Assembly (NCBI GenBank): GCA_023489375.1
Contig: JAMDCX010000067.1
Location: 1 to 6,270, forward strand
Origin: Planctomycetota bacterium
Lineage (GTDB): Bacteria; Planctomycetota; Phycisphaerae; WQYP01
Direction: 5' to 3'
Length of the DNA: 6,270 nt
Of this stretch, positions 1-6,224 are shown one piece after another. The position numbers were made by a program, and so were the translations under genes. Positions within the stretch are counted from its first letter, which is position 1, and every line of letters begins with the position of its first letter. Below the pieces are notes generated by a model that made no database searches, was not told the origin of the DNA, and saw only the letters and a program-made list of their open reading frames with translations.

Positions 1-66
1 ATGGCCTTAAGCGTTATGCTGTGGTTGTAGCGCAGTACCTGGTAATTTACAGGGCAGGTGTGAATT

Positions 67-696
67 ATGGATAACAAACCCGACCATGCCGAACATGGAG
101 ATATACAGCAACAAGCCGTTGCCAGGCGACTGGCACGCCTGGCGACAATGCCGGTGGAGACACGCCGGCTGGATGAAACCTTGCGGCGACAAATAAGCCG
201 CCGACCGCGTCTGTGGCTGTGGTGGGCCACGCCATTGACCGCACTGGCGGCGTCGCTGGTAATTATGATAGCGTTGTTCTCTTCCACGACGCCGCGACTA
301 TCCGCCGCCGATATGGCCGGGGTCTATTGGCGGCTAACTTCCGCGAAGCAACCGATGGTCGGCGCCATGCACATGAAGATGATGTGCCAGTTGATGCCTG
401 GTGAACATGGAATGTGTTGTCGCCAGATGGTGGAGCACCAGAGCCTTACCTGTATGTGTATTCACACCCGCTCTGGCCCACCGGTGGTGATGGTCATGGG
501 CAATGTGCATCATGTAGAAATGCCGGCTCTTGGCAAACAATCCATTATGTTCGCCGGGCATACATACACTCTGACGCACTCCGGCACACTCAATATGGTC
601 ATGCGCTGTGTGAACGGCAAATGGTTCTGTGTTATGGGACGCCGAAAGCCTGCAACGCTGGCAGCCTATATGGAACGCACCGCCAGAGGGAATTGA
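67..696 (+). CDS. Single-pass membrane protein, anti-sigma-factor-like, with Cys/Met/His-rich exported domain
   Basis: I do not recognise the family. The 209-residue protein has a charged, probably cytoplasmic N-terminus (about 1-48, many Arg), one clear membrane segment (about 49-71, beginning LWLWWATPL) and an exported C-terminal domain of about 135 residues. This N-in, C-out layout is that of ECF anti-sigma factors, but there is no zinc-finger HxxxCxxC motif in the N-terminus. The exported domain has seven cysteines (107, 117, 118, 129, 131, 181, 188). Residues 97-131 hold 9 Met, 5 Cys and 3 His, which suggests soft-metal (Cu or similar) binding or disulfides; that is inference. The start is supported by an AGGTG at 56-60, six bases upstream. 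An open frame without a start codon runs from the window edge to TAA at 72-74 and overlaps this start by 8 nt, as expected if a coupled upstream gene such as a sigma factor were present, but it is too short to identify. That this is a real gene is likely; the regulatory role is tentative. Confidence 0.7.
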   Translation: MDNKPDHAEHGDIQQQAVARRLARLATMPVETRRLDETLRRQISRRPRLWLWWATPLTALAASLVIMIALFSSTTPRLSAADMAGVYWRLTSAKQPMVGAMHMKMMCQLMPGEHGMCCRQMVEHQSLTCMCIHTRSGPPVVMVMGNVHHVEMPALGKQSIMFAGHTYTLTHSGTLNMVMRCVNGKWFCVMGRRKPATLAAYMERTARGN

Positions 697-697
697 C

Positions 698-1000
698 GTA
701 ACCGTTCACGAAGTGATGATCGAACAGACTGGAAACCTGCACCACAAGGGATTCCCACCCTTTGGGCTATGTCAAAACCGCGAGGGCGTGGCAATTATTC
801 CGGGTGTGGCCGTAATAACGCTAAATCGGAAGCAATTCACGCCGTTTGGTTCCGGCGTAGCGGGGTACTTTTATGGCACGTTCCACCGCCGGCAAAGCCG
901 CCGGCTATGTGCCGAGTCCCTGCACGGCCATGTGGCCCGGAAAAATTGCCACACCGAACCGCGATAATTCTGGCCCACCGACATGACCGTGAACGGTTAC
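698..1000. ncRNA. Candidate structured RNA or composite palindrome, about 300 nt
   Basis: This intergenic stretch begins two bases after the stop of the preceding gene and is closed by a perfect 13-bp inverted repeat, GTAACCGTTCACG at 698-710 against its reverse complement at 988-1000. Nested inside are a 4-bp pairing (779-782 with 960-963), a 17-position pairing with one A-A mismatch (788-804 with 936-952) and a 7-bp pairing (807-813 with 924-930). The apical part holds two hairpins: 839-844 with 853-858, and 875-879 with 909-913 around an inner stem 888-893 with 900-905. All of these fit one non-crossing fold. I could not match it to RNase P RNA, tmRNA, SRP RNA, 6S RNA or the ydaO c-di-AMP riboswitch: their conserved cores are absent. 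It could be a free-standing RNA, a leader of the downstream operon, a 3' untranslated structure or a decayed palindromic mobile element. The strand cannot be decided from pairing alone. Confidence 0.45.
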
Positions 1001-1006
1001 TATTAT
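978..1006 (+). promoter_or_regulatory. Possible sigma70-type promoter with repeat arm as spacer
   Basis: CCGACA (978-983, 4/6 to TTGACA) and TATTAT (1001-1006, 5/6 to TATAAT) are 17 bases apart and point toward the pgpH operon. The spacer contains the whole right arm (988-1000) of the 13-bp inverted repeat, so a protein or structure acting on that arm could affect this promoter. Matches of this quality also occur by chance. Confidence 0.25.
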
Positions 1007-1023
1007 AGAATCTGTCTATCAGC

Positions 1024-1052
1024 TTTAGATTGCCAGCCACTGCGGGTAAAAT
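1024..1052 (+). promoter_or_regulatory. Possible sigma70-type promoter of the pgpH-ybeY-CNNM operon
   Basis: TTTAGA (1024-1029, 4/6) and TAAAAT (1047-1052, 5/6) are separated by 17 bases, about 70 bases upstream of the pgpH start. This would give a 5' leader of roughly 60 nt. It is an alternative to, or tandem with, the candidate at 978-1006. The support is consensus matching only. Confidence 0.25.
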
Positions 1053-1120
1053 GTGGTTATGTACTGCGGCGTTCAGGTAATGATAGTTCAAGCCCAAAGC
1101 GTCAGCAGTTTAAGTAGTCC

Positions 1121-3499
1121 ATGGATGGGTACACGGCAAGGAAAAGCTCGGATGTTGATTCGACAGTGAAGGACTGCAAGCGAAACTGGATGTGGTTTGA
1201 AAAAAAAAGTTTACGTCGCCTGGCGGTAGCCGAGGAAACCGCGCCACGGCAGCAGTTTTGGAAGAATATCATTACCCGGCAAGGGGCGTTTATGACCATT
1301 GCCGCGTCGTGTCTGCTGATGTTAATGGTGCTGGAACTGATTCCCAACAGCAAACCGGTATGGCTGGGAATCAAAGCTCCAGCGACTATTCTATCTCCAG
1401 TTACGTTCAGCCTTCCGGACCGGGCCAGGTTCGCCGCTCTGCAGGCGCAGGCGCGACTCCACACCAATCCGGTGTTAAAGCTGAATAACAAAGGAAAATT
1501 GCTGGACATTATAGGTACGGAACTCAATAGTCTGCCTTATGATGTAGCCGCCATTAAAACTCCCGCCGACCTGCCGGAACCATTGCGGACACGTTTCCCT
1601 TCCCTGAACGTCCAGGCGTTAAAATATTTGCACAGTATCATTACCACCAACCAATTTCCGCAATATTCCCGCCGGATCAAACTTTTGATCGGCGAATTGA
1701 AGCGTCGTCCGGTCATCGACCGGAACACACTGAAAGCCATTGCGCGCACACCGAGCGTCAACATTATCCTTCGAACCGTCACCCGCGGCCGGATTGTACA
1801 AAGAGGTGTTAAACTTAATGAATTGGGCGTCCTGGATTCACAGGGGAGTGGCTTTCGCCCCATGGTCGAGCAGTGTCTGCCGGAACCCTTGTGGAATACA
1901 GTATCCGCGTTTCTAGCCGCCAGGAACACTCCCACCTTCATTCTGGATCCGTCCGCCATGGCGAAGCTGGCCGCCGCCAATCAAGCCGCCATCACCATGC
2001 CACTGCTGGTCTTTCATCGCGGAGAGGTGCTTATTGATTCCGGAAAAGTCATCACCCCTGCAAGTCGTGAAATTCTGCATGCCGCCTATAATGCCTGGCG
2101 CCAGCGGCTGCTCCGGCAGCACCCCTGGGCCTTATGGCAACACGTCCTGGGACTTTATGTAATAACCTGCGTGTTGGTTCTGTTGGGAGCGATTTACCTG
2201 GGCCGGCGCCTGCGGGAAGGCCCTTTTCACCGCCCCCTGGCACCGGCTATTTTACTGCTTGGATCGGTAGCAGCGGCAAAAATGACGCTGGTGGCGGGTC
2301 TGGCTACTTGGATGTATCTGCTGGGCGTGACACCCATTTTACTGACCGCCATGATTTTAGTAATCGCCTACGACCAGCGTTTGGCTATAGGGATTTCAGC
2401 CCTGAACAGTTTGCTGGTTACAGTGGTCACCGGCCAGAACCTGGCATTTTTCCTGACGGCATTCGTTACCTCGGCCATTGTAATTGTCAGTCTGCATGAA
2501 ATTCGCACACGTACGCAGTTGATCCGAGTTGGACTGGTAAGCGCTCTGCTGGCCGGTGCTACCGTGCTGGGTTTCGGTTTTTCGCGAACACCGCTGACCC
2601 ACGCGGTGCCGTTGGATTGGCTGTATGCCGCCCGGCAGCCGGGAACGGCGGTATTGCTGGATCAAGCCATACTGGCGGCGGGCGCGGTATTTTTGGCGAT
2701 CTTCATAATGCTGGGATTGTTACCCATTGTGGAAAGAATTTTCGGTATCACTACCGCCATGACACTGCTGGAACTGTCGGATACTAATCAGCCGCTGTTA
2801 CGGCGGCTGGCCATGGAAGCTCCGGGAACGTTCAGTCATAGCTTGGTCCTGGGTTCCATGGCGGAGGCGGCGGCGCGGGCGTTGGGGGCGCAGAGTCTGT
2901 TGTGCCGCGTTGGCGCTTATTACCATGACATTGGCAAACTTCTGAAACCCGGATATTTCATGGAGAATATGAACGCCGGCCAGAATCGTCATGAAAAGCT
3001 TTCTCCGGCCATGAGCCTGTTGATCGTGGTGGGCCATGTAAAAGATGGCCTGGAATTGGCCAGAGAATACCATTTGCCGCCTGCCGTGCGTAGTTTTATC
3101 GCCGAACATCATGGTACCACCATTGTGGAGTATTTTTTTCATGCGGCGCGGGAAAGACAGGCGCGGGAAACGCTTACGGGTGGACTGACCGCACCGGTGC
3201 AGGAAACTGAATTTCGATATCCGGGGCCTAAACCACACAGCAAAGAGACCGCCATTTTGATGATCTGCGATGGCGCGGAAGGGATTATCCGATCCATGCC
3301 TGAACCCTCCGCGGCCAAGATAGAAGGCGCGGTGCATCAACTGATTATGAAGCGGCTGTTAGATGGACAATTTGAGCAGTGTCATTTAACGCTTTCCGAG
3401 CTTACCATTATTGAGCAATCATTGGTTCGCACCCTGGTCGGAGCGTATCATGGCCGAATGCCATATCCCAAAACTTTACCCGTTTCCCGGCTGGCATAA
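1121..3499 (+). CDS. pgpH: 7TM-HD family phosphohydrolase (PgpH/YqfF-like cyclic dinucleotide phosphodiesterase)
   Basis: A 792-residue membrane enzyme. Family members such as Listeria PgpH hydrolyse c-di-AMP to 5'-pApA at the cytoplasmic face. Domains in order: cytoplasmic N-terminus; first membrane segment about 56-74; an extracytoplasmic 7TMR-HDED-type region about 75-335 that opens with the family-typical pattern (IKAPATILSPVTF); a cluster of membrane helices about 342-535; and a C-terminal HD domain about 570-745. The metal-ligand set is complete: H573 (TFSHS), H602-D603 (YYHDIGK), H639 (VGHVKDG), H663-H664 (EHHGT) and D717 (ICDGAEG). The family signature YPGPKP..KETA precedes D717, so the enzyme should be active. 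An in-frame TAG at 1115-1117 makes 1121 the first possible ATG. It has no good Shine-Dalgarno sequence, and M24 (1190) is an alternative start, so the first 23 residues are uncertain. A run of nine A (1200-1208) lies in codons 27-30. ybeY follows after 10 nt, the order seen in Firmicutes (yqfF-yqfG). Actual use of c-di-AMP in this organism is inferred. Confidence 0.95.
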   Translation: MDGYTARKSSDVDSTVKDCKRNWMWFEKKSLRRLAVAEETAPRQQFWKNIITRQGAFMTIAASCLLMLMVLELIPNSKPVWLGIKAPATILSPVTFSLPDRARFAALQAQARLHTNPVLKLNNKGKLLDIIGTELNSLPYDVAAIKTPADLPEPLRTRFPSLNVQALKYLHSIITTNQFPQYSRRIKLLIGELKRRPVIDRNTLKAIARTPSVNIILRTVTRGRIVQRGVKLNELGVLDSQGSGFRPMVEQCLPEPLWNTVSAFLAARNTPTFILDPSAMAKLAAANQAAITMPLLVFHRGEVLIDSGKVITPASREILHAAYNAWRQRLLRQHPWALWQHVLGLYVITCVLVLLGAIYLGRRLREGPFHRPLAPAILLLGSVAAAKMTLVAGLATWMYLLGVTPILLTAMILVIAYDQRLAIGISALNSLLVTVVTGQNLAFFLTAFVTSAIVIVSLHEIRTRTQLIRVGLVSALLAGATVLGFGFSRTPLTHAVPLDWLYAARQPGTAVLLDQAILAAGAVFLAIFIMLGLLPIVERIFGITTAMTLLELSDTNQPLLRRLAMEAPGTFSHSLVLGSMAEAAARALGAQSLLCRVGAYYHDIGKLLKPGYFMENMNAGQNRHEKLSPAMSLLIVVGHVKDGLELAREYHLPPAVRSFIAEHHGTTIVEYFFHAARERQARETLTGGLTAPVQETEFRYPGPKPHSKETAILMICDGAEGIIRSMPEPSAAKIEGAVHQLIMKRLLDGQFEQCHLTLSELTIIEQSLVRTLVGAYHGRMPYPKTLPVSRLA

Positions 3500-3500
3500 A

Positions 3501-3506
3501 GAGGAG
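3501..3506 (+). promoter_or_regulatory. Ribosome binding site of ybeY
   Basis: GAGGAG (within AAAGAGGAG) lies directly after the pgpH stop and three bases before the ATG at 3510. It favours that start over the upstream in-frame ATG at 3411, which has no such site and would overlap pgpH by 89 nt. The spacing is shorter than usual. Confidence 0.6.
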
Positions 3507-3509
3507 CAC

Positions 3510-4130
3510 ATGAGTATCAAGCTGGAGATACTGCCTCCAACGAGTCGCCGCCTGCGATTATCTGTGCCGCGCAAGATGCGTCATTGGGTTTGCTGGTATG
3601 CGCAAGGTGCCGCCGAATTACTCCATGTGACTACCGGCCAATGGATTGTGCACCTCGTGGAGGATCAACGCATGATCCAATACCATCAGCGGACTATGAA
3701 TCTGGCTACCACGACGGATGTGTTGACGTTTAATTACACCGATACAGATCGAAAAGACGCCCCGCTGGACCTGGAAACCATCATTTGCGTGGATGAAGCG
3801 GAACGACAAGCCAGCATAAGACCTCATCGACGGGCAGAGTTGGAGATACTGCTCTACTGTATTCACAGCTTGTTGCATTGCATTGGATATGATGATCGGT
3901 CCAACCGCCAGGCCGGAATCATGCACCGCAAAGAAGATTTTATTCTTCAGCAAATGGGTCTCCCGGCAGTGTATTACACCGGATCCGGTACCAAACCCCC
4001 TCAGCGGCTCTACCGTATAACCGACACCGCCATAGAAAAAAATGGACCGCTGCCAGGGGCTGGGGCTGAGGCTGGGGGAATGGTCCGAACAAAAACTTTA
4101 CCCTGCCGCAGCCATGGAGTCCGCCGATGA
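3510..4130 (+). CDS. ybeY: Endoribonuclease YbeY / rRNA maturation factor (UPF0054), variant zinc site
   Basis: YbeY is a cytoplasmic zinc-dependent single-strand endoribonuclease needed for 16S rRNA 3'-end maturation and ribosome quality control. Seen here are the family block TTDVLTFNY, the strand IICVDEAERQA, and the active-site helix H119-SLL-H123-CIGYD-D129. The usual motif HxxxHxxxxxH has its third His replaced by Asp129; GYDD forms are, to my knowledge, found in some lineages including planctomycetes, so this probably still binds metal. The start at 3510 (MSIKLEI) gives 206 residues and a family-like N-terminus with a ribosome site. The family is usually 150-170 residues. The extra 45-50 residues after about residue 158 are Gly/Ala/Arg-rich, resemble no domain I know, and run into the next gene through an ATGA overlap. 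They may be a genuine tail or a reading-through end. Co-transcription with pgpH and the CNNM gene is very likely. Confidence 0.93.
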   Translation: MSIKLEILPPTSRRLRLSVPRKMRHWVCWYAQGAAELLHVTTGQWIVHLVEDQRMIQYHQRTMNLATTTDVLTFNYTDTDRKDAPLDLETIICVDEAERQASIRPHRRAELEILLYCIHSLLHCIGYDDRSNRQAGIMHRKEDFILQQMGLPAVYYTGSGTKPPQRLYRITDTAIEKNGPLPGAGAEAGGMVRTKTLPCRSHGVRR

Positions 4131-5440
4131 ATTGGCCCATTGTGGTGATCGTTGGATCATTGGCCGGCACGATACCCGCGTCAACCTTAGCCTATGCGCT
4201 ACGTACCATGTCACGTGTTACCCTGGAAAAAGAACTAATTAAACGCAGCCGTGAGGCGGATTTTGATTCAATAAATCAGCAGCAGGACAAACTGGCGCTG
4301 ACAGCCTCTATCGGGCGGATCGGTTTTAATGTAACGCTTACCACCGCCACGTTGTATGCCGGATGTGGTATTCCGGGGGCGATGTCATCGCCGCTCCGGT
4401 TTGGTGCTATGGCAGTGGTGGCCGCTATTCTATTGCTGATTTTCTCGGTCGCCATTCCCAACGCTCTGGCCGCATACAGCGGCGAGAAACTGATCGCCGC
4501 ATGCTGGCCATGGTTACGCCTTATCAGCGTTATCACCTCTCCGCTGGTTTATTTTATGCGGTTGTTTGATGAACTGGTTCGGCGTCTTTCCGGCATTGAT
4601 CCCCGGCAACATGCCCAGGAGGAAGTCGCGGAAACCACCGAAGAAATTCTGGCCGCCGTCTCCGAAGGCACCGCCGAGGGCGCCGTTGATGAAGACCAGC
4701 GGAAAATGATTGAAGGCATTATCAGCTTCCGGGATTTACAGGTAGGACAGATCATGATGCCGCGCACGGACATGATTACCATCAGTATCCATGAACCCCT
4801 GGATAAAATCCGCGATAAAATTTTGCGGGATGGACTTTCACGCCTGCCTGTTCATGACGGCAATTTGGATAATATAGTCGGCATTCTTTATGCGAAGGAT
4901 TTGTTACAGTTTCTCGGTGTGGCCCCCGCCGATACGACCACGCCCGATATTCGCAAATTGATGCGACCACCGCTTTTTGTACCGCATTCCAAACCATTAC
5001 GCGATCTTCTGCGGCAATTCCGGGCACAAAGAGTTCATATCGCCATTGTGCTTGATGAATTCGGCGGGACCGCCGGTCTGATTACCAGTGAAGATATTCT
5101 GGAGGAAATCGTAGGCGATATTGCCGATGAGTATGAAAAAACGCCCGCGTCGCAGTTGCGTCATATTGATGCCCACACTGTAGAAGCCGATGGCCGGGCT
5201 AACATCACAGATTTAAACCGTGAATTGGACAGTCATCTGCCTGAAAATCAGGACTACCAGACTATCAGTGGTCTGGTGATTCACGAACTGGGCACCATCC
5301 CCGGCAAAGGAGCCTCCGTTACCGTTGAAGGCATTACCGTTACCGTCACGGAAAGTGATGCACGCCGGATTAAAAAAGTCATCATTACCCTGCCTCCGCC
5401 GGCGGATAGCGGCGTGTCCGACCCGCCACCTGAAACATAA
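4127..5440 (+). CDS. CNNM/CorB-CorC family membrane protein (DUF21-like, two CBS domains, CorC_HlyC domain), 'hemolysin family'
   Basis: A 437-residue inner-membrane protein. Relatives (CorB, CorC/YbeX, animal CNNM) take part in Mg2+ or Co2+ homeostasis; the name hemolysin is historical. Domains: a divergent DUF21/CNNM transmembrane region about 1-150 with hydrophobic segments near 4-24, 65-85, 90-112 and 124-145; an acidic linker with EEVAETTEEI; a CBS pair about 205-330 introduced by the typical MMPRTDM (210-216) and ending in DEFGGTAGLIT (310-320) and EDILEEIVGDI; and a CorC_HlyC domain about 345-425. The soluble part is textbook. The membrane part is poorly conserved: where relatives have GExxPK, this protein has SVAIPNALA, so the acidic residue is missing. 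The ATG overlaps the ybeY stop (ATGA, 4127-4130) and GGAG lies at 4116-4119, seven bases upstream. In E. coli ybeX/corC also follows ybeY. Family membership is certain; the transport function of this divergent membrane domain is not. Confidence 0.94.
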   Translation: MNWPIVVIVGSLAGTIPASTLAYALRTMSRVTLEKELIKRSREADFDSINQQQDKLALTASIGRIGFNVTLTTATLYAGCGIPGAMSSPLRFGAMAVVAAILLLIFSVAIPNALAAYSGEKLIAACWPWLRLISVITSPLVYFMRLFDELVRRLSGIDPRQHAQEEVAETTEEILAAVSEGTAEGAVDEDQRKMIEGIISFRDLQVGQIMMPRTDMITISIHEPLDKIRDKILRDGLSRLPVHDGNLDNIVGILYAKDLLQFLGVAPADTTTPDIRKLMRPPLFVPHSKPLRDLLRQFRAQRVHIAIVLDEFGGTAGLITSEDILEEIVGDIADEYEKTPASQLRHIDAHTVEADGRANITDLNRELDSHLPENQDYQTISGLVIHELGTIPGKGASVTVEGITVTVTESDARRIKKVIITLPPPADSGVSDPPPET

Positions 5441-5441
5441 G

Positions 5442-5471
5442 CGGCATCATACGAATGTATAACCGTTTTTT
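5442..5471 (+). terminator. Weak possible intrinsic terminator after the operon
   Basis: Two bases past the CNNM stop, a broken stem is formed by CGG (5442-5444) with CCG (5463-5465) and ATAC (5449-5452) with GTAT (5457-5460), loop GAAT. Six T follow directly (5466-5471). The position and T-run fit a terminator, but the stem is short and interrupted. Confidence 0.3.
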
Positions 5472-5659
5472 GCATAACTTGCAGGTTGGAAAATCTGCAA
5501 CCGTTCACGGCCTGGTCACCAGCATCGTCCACCCCGCGGCCGCGCCGCAATGAGTAATGAGACGGCCTTACGGCCTTAATGAAACGTTGCGCTGCGCTAC
5601 ACTTAAAAACGCAGGAATTGCAATAGTTTTTTGCTCGTTGCTCATTTTTCGTTTTCCCG

Positions 5660-5678
5660 TGGCGGCACTATGCCGCCA
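5660..5678. repeat. GC-rich perfect hairpin (8-bp stem, 3-nt loop)
   Basis: TGGCGGCA (5660-5667), loop CTA, TGCCGCCA (5671-5678). No T-run follows on either strand, so it is not a standard terminator. It forms a pair with the hairpin at 5690-5710, reminiscent of REP-like palindromic units. Confidence 0.55.
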
Positions 5679-5689
5679 GCGCAACTTTT

Positions 5690-5710
5690 CCGGTGGGATA
5701 AACCCACCGG
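5690..5710. repeat. GC-rich perfect hairpin (8-bp stem, 5-nt loop)
   Basis: CCGGTGGG (5690-5697), loop ATAAA, CCCACCGG (5703-5710). It lies 11 bases after the previous hairpin, again without a T-run. Whether the pair is dispersed in the genome cannot be seen from this window. Confidence 0.55.
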
Positions 5711-5833
5711 CTCACTCTAACCTGAAACCTGAAACCCCGTTCTCCTTTGTGGTGATTTTTTTTATTCATTATTCATTAACTACAGAGCGGCCGGCAGGCT
5801 AGCCAGCTTATCATATAATTGCGTTATATTCAT

Positions 5834-5849
5834 TACTGGCGTATCGCGC
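5834..5849 (+). repeat. Left flanking direct repeat (candidate target-site duplication)
   Basis: TACTGGCGTATCGCGC abuts the left terminal inverted repeat. The same 16 bases with one change (T for C at position 14) abut the right terminal repeat at 6250-6265. Exact abutment on both sides is what insertion with target duplication produces. The single mismatch implies an older insertion. Confidence 0.75.
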
Positions 5850-5874
5850 TGTCAAACCAAAGTTAAAATGTCCG
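5850..5874 (+). repeat. Left terminal inverted repeat
   Basis: 25 bases beginning TGTCAAACC and ending AAAATGTCCG. They pair with 6225-6249 in reverse complement with a single mismatch, at the sixth base. Confidence 0.85.
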
Positions 5875-5881
5875 CTATTTA

Positions 5882-5902
5882 GCCAATGTTAAAATGTCCG
5901 CT
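5882..5902 (+). repeat. Subterminal copy of the end motif
   Basis: This 21-base copy with core TGTTAAAATGTCCGCT matches 19 of 21 bases of 5856-5876, 26 bases further in and in the same orientation. It is probably a second transposase binding site. No counterpart is visible inside the right end, so the element is asymmetric. Confidence 0.7.
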
Positions 5903-6224
5903 TCGGTGCATTGCACCCCTTTGATCGAGGCCGTCGCACAAGCTTGCAGATGCTCTTGGTGGGTCTTGCCACAGCCCCCTGGCCGTTACTCGCGACGGAA
6001 TCGGAAACATGCGGCGGCAGTCCATTAGGCCGCAATACACCACGTATCACTCCCGACCATTTTAAGAGGAAGGAGAGCTGCAAGTCGCCCCGCCGGCGAC
6101 AGAGGCGAGCGGGATGCGCCATGGCCCGCAAAAACCCCGATGCCTAGGCCATATACCCGTGGTGTTAACCGCCAGTGTTCCATATCTCGATGAACCACCT
6201 CGGCCGTCAGTTTCGTCAGAAATC

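Larger units (their letters stand above)
5441..5833. other. Gene-free intergenic stretch rich in short palindromes and tandem repeats
   Basis: No convincing gene is present on either strand. Apart from the possible terminator, the stretch contains a hairpin at 5479-5486/5493-5500, the dyad CTGGTCACCAG at 5512-5522, a GCGGCCGC palindrome near 5535, an 8-bp tandem repeat ACGGCCTT at 5562-5577, two strong GC-rich hairpins (annotated separately), a CCTGAAA tandem at 5721-5734 and an ATTATTCATT-type repeat near 5763-5777. This texture suggests repeat-derived intergenic DNA rather than regulation of a specific gene. Confidence 0.6.

Noticed and set aside
3..74. Open frame from the window edge to TAA at 72-74, overlapping the first gene by 8 nt; possibly the end of an upstream sigma factor
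   Set aside because: Only 23 codons, no identifiable motif; an open frame this short is expected by chance. Worth checking with upstream sequence.
716..967. Plus-strand open frame of about 84 codons (starting MIEQTG) in the gap before pgpH
   Set aside because: No recognisable motif and no good ribosome site; it lies wholly inside the nested inverted repeats, which explain the stretch better.
698..1000. Assignment of the structured region to RNase P RNA, tmRNA, SRP RNA, 6S RNA or the ydaO c-di-AMP riboswitch
   Set aside because: The conserved cores (GAGGAAAGUCC, tRNA-like TTCGA end with CCA, GGAAGCAGC helix 8, GGGTGAATC and CCGAACCCGTCAGC elements) are not found on either strand; only fragments such as CCGAACC occur.
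2798..3340. 180-codon minus-strand open frame
   Set aside because: Antisense shadow of the HD domain coding region; no family resemblance.
3411..3509. Upstream start for ybeY adding 33 residues
   Set aside because: It would overlap pgpH by 89 nt and lacks a ribosome site; the ATG at 3510 has GAGGAG just upstream and a family-like N-terminus.
5557..5802. 81-codon plus-strand open frame in the intergenic repeat patch
   Set aside because: It runs through hairpins and tandem repeats, has no ribosome site and no recognisable motif.
5814..5819. Perfect TATAAT near the left end of the MITE as a promoter
   Set aside because: No acceptable -35 hexamer at 16-18 bases upstream and no gene downstream.
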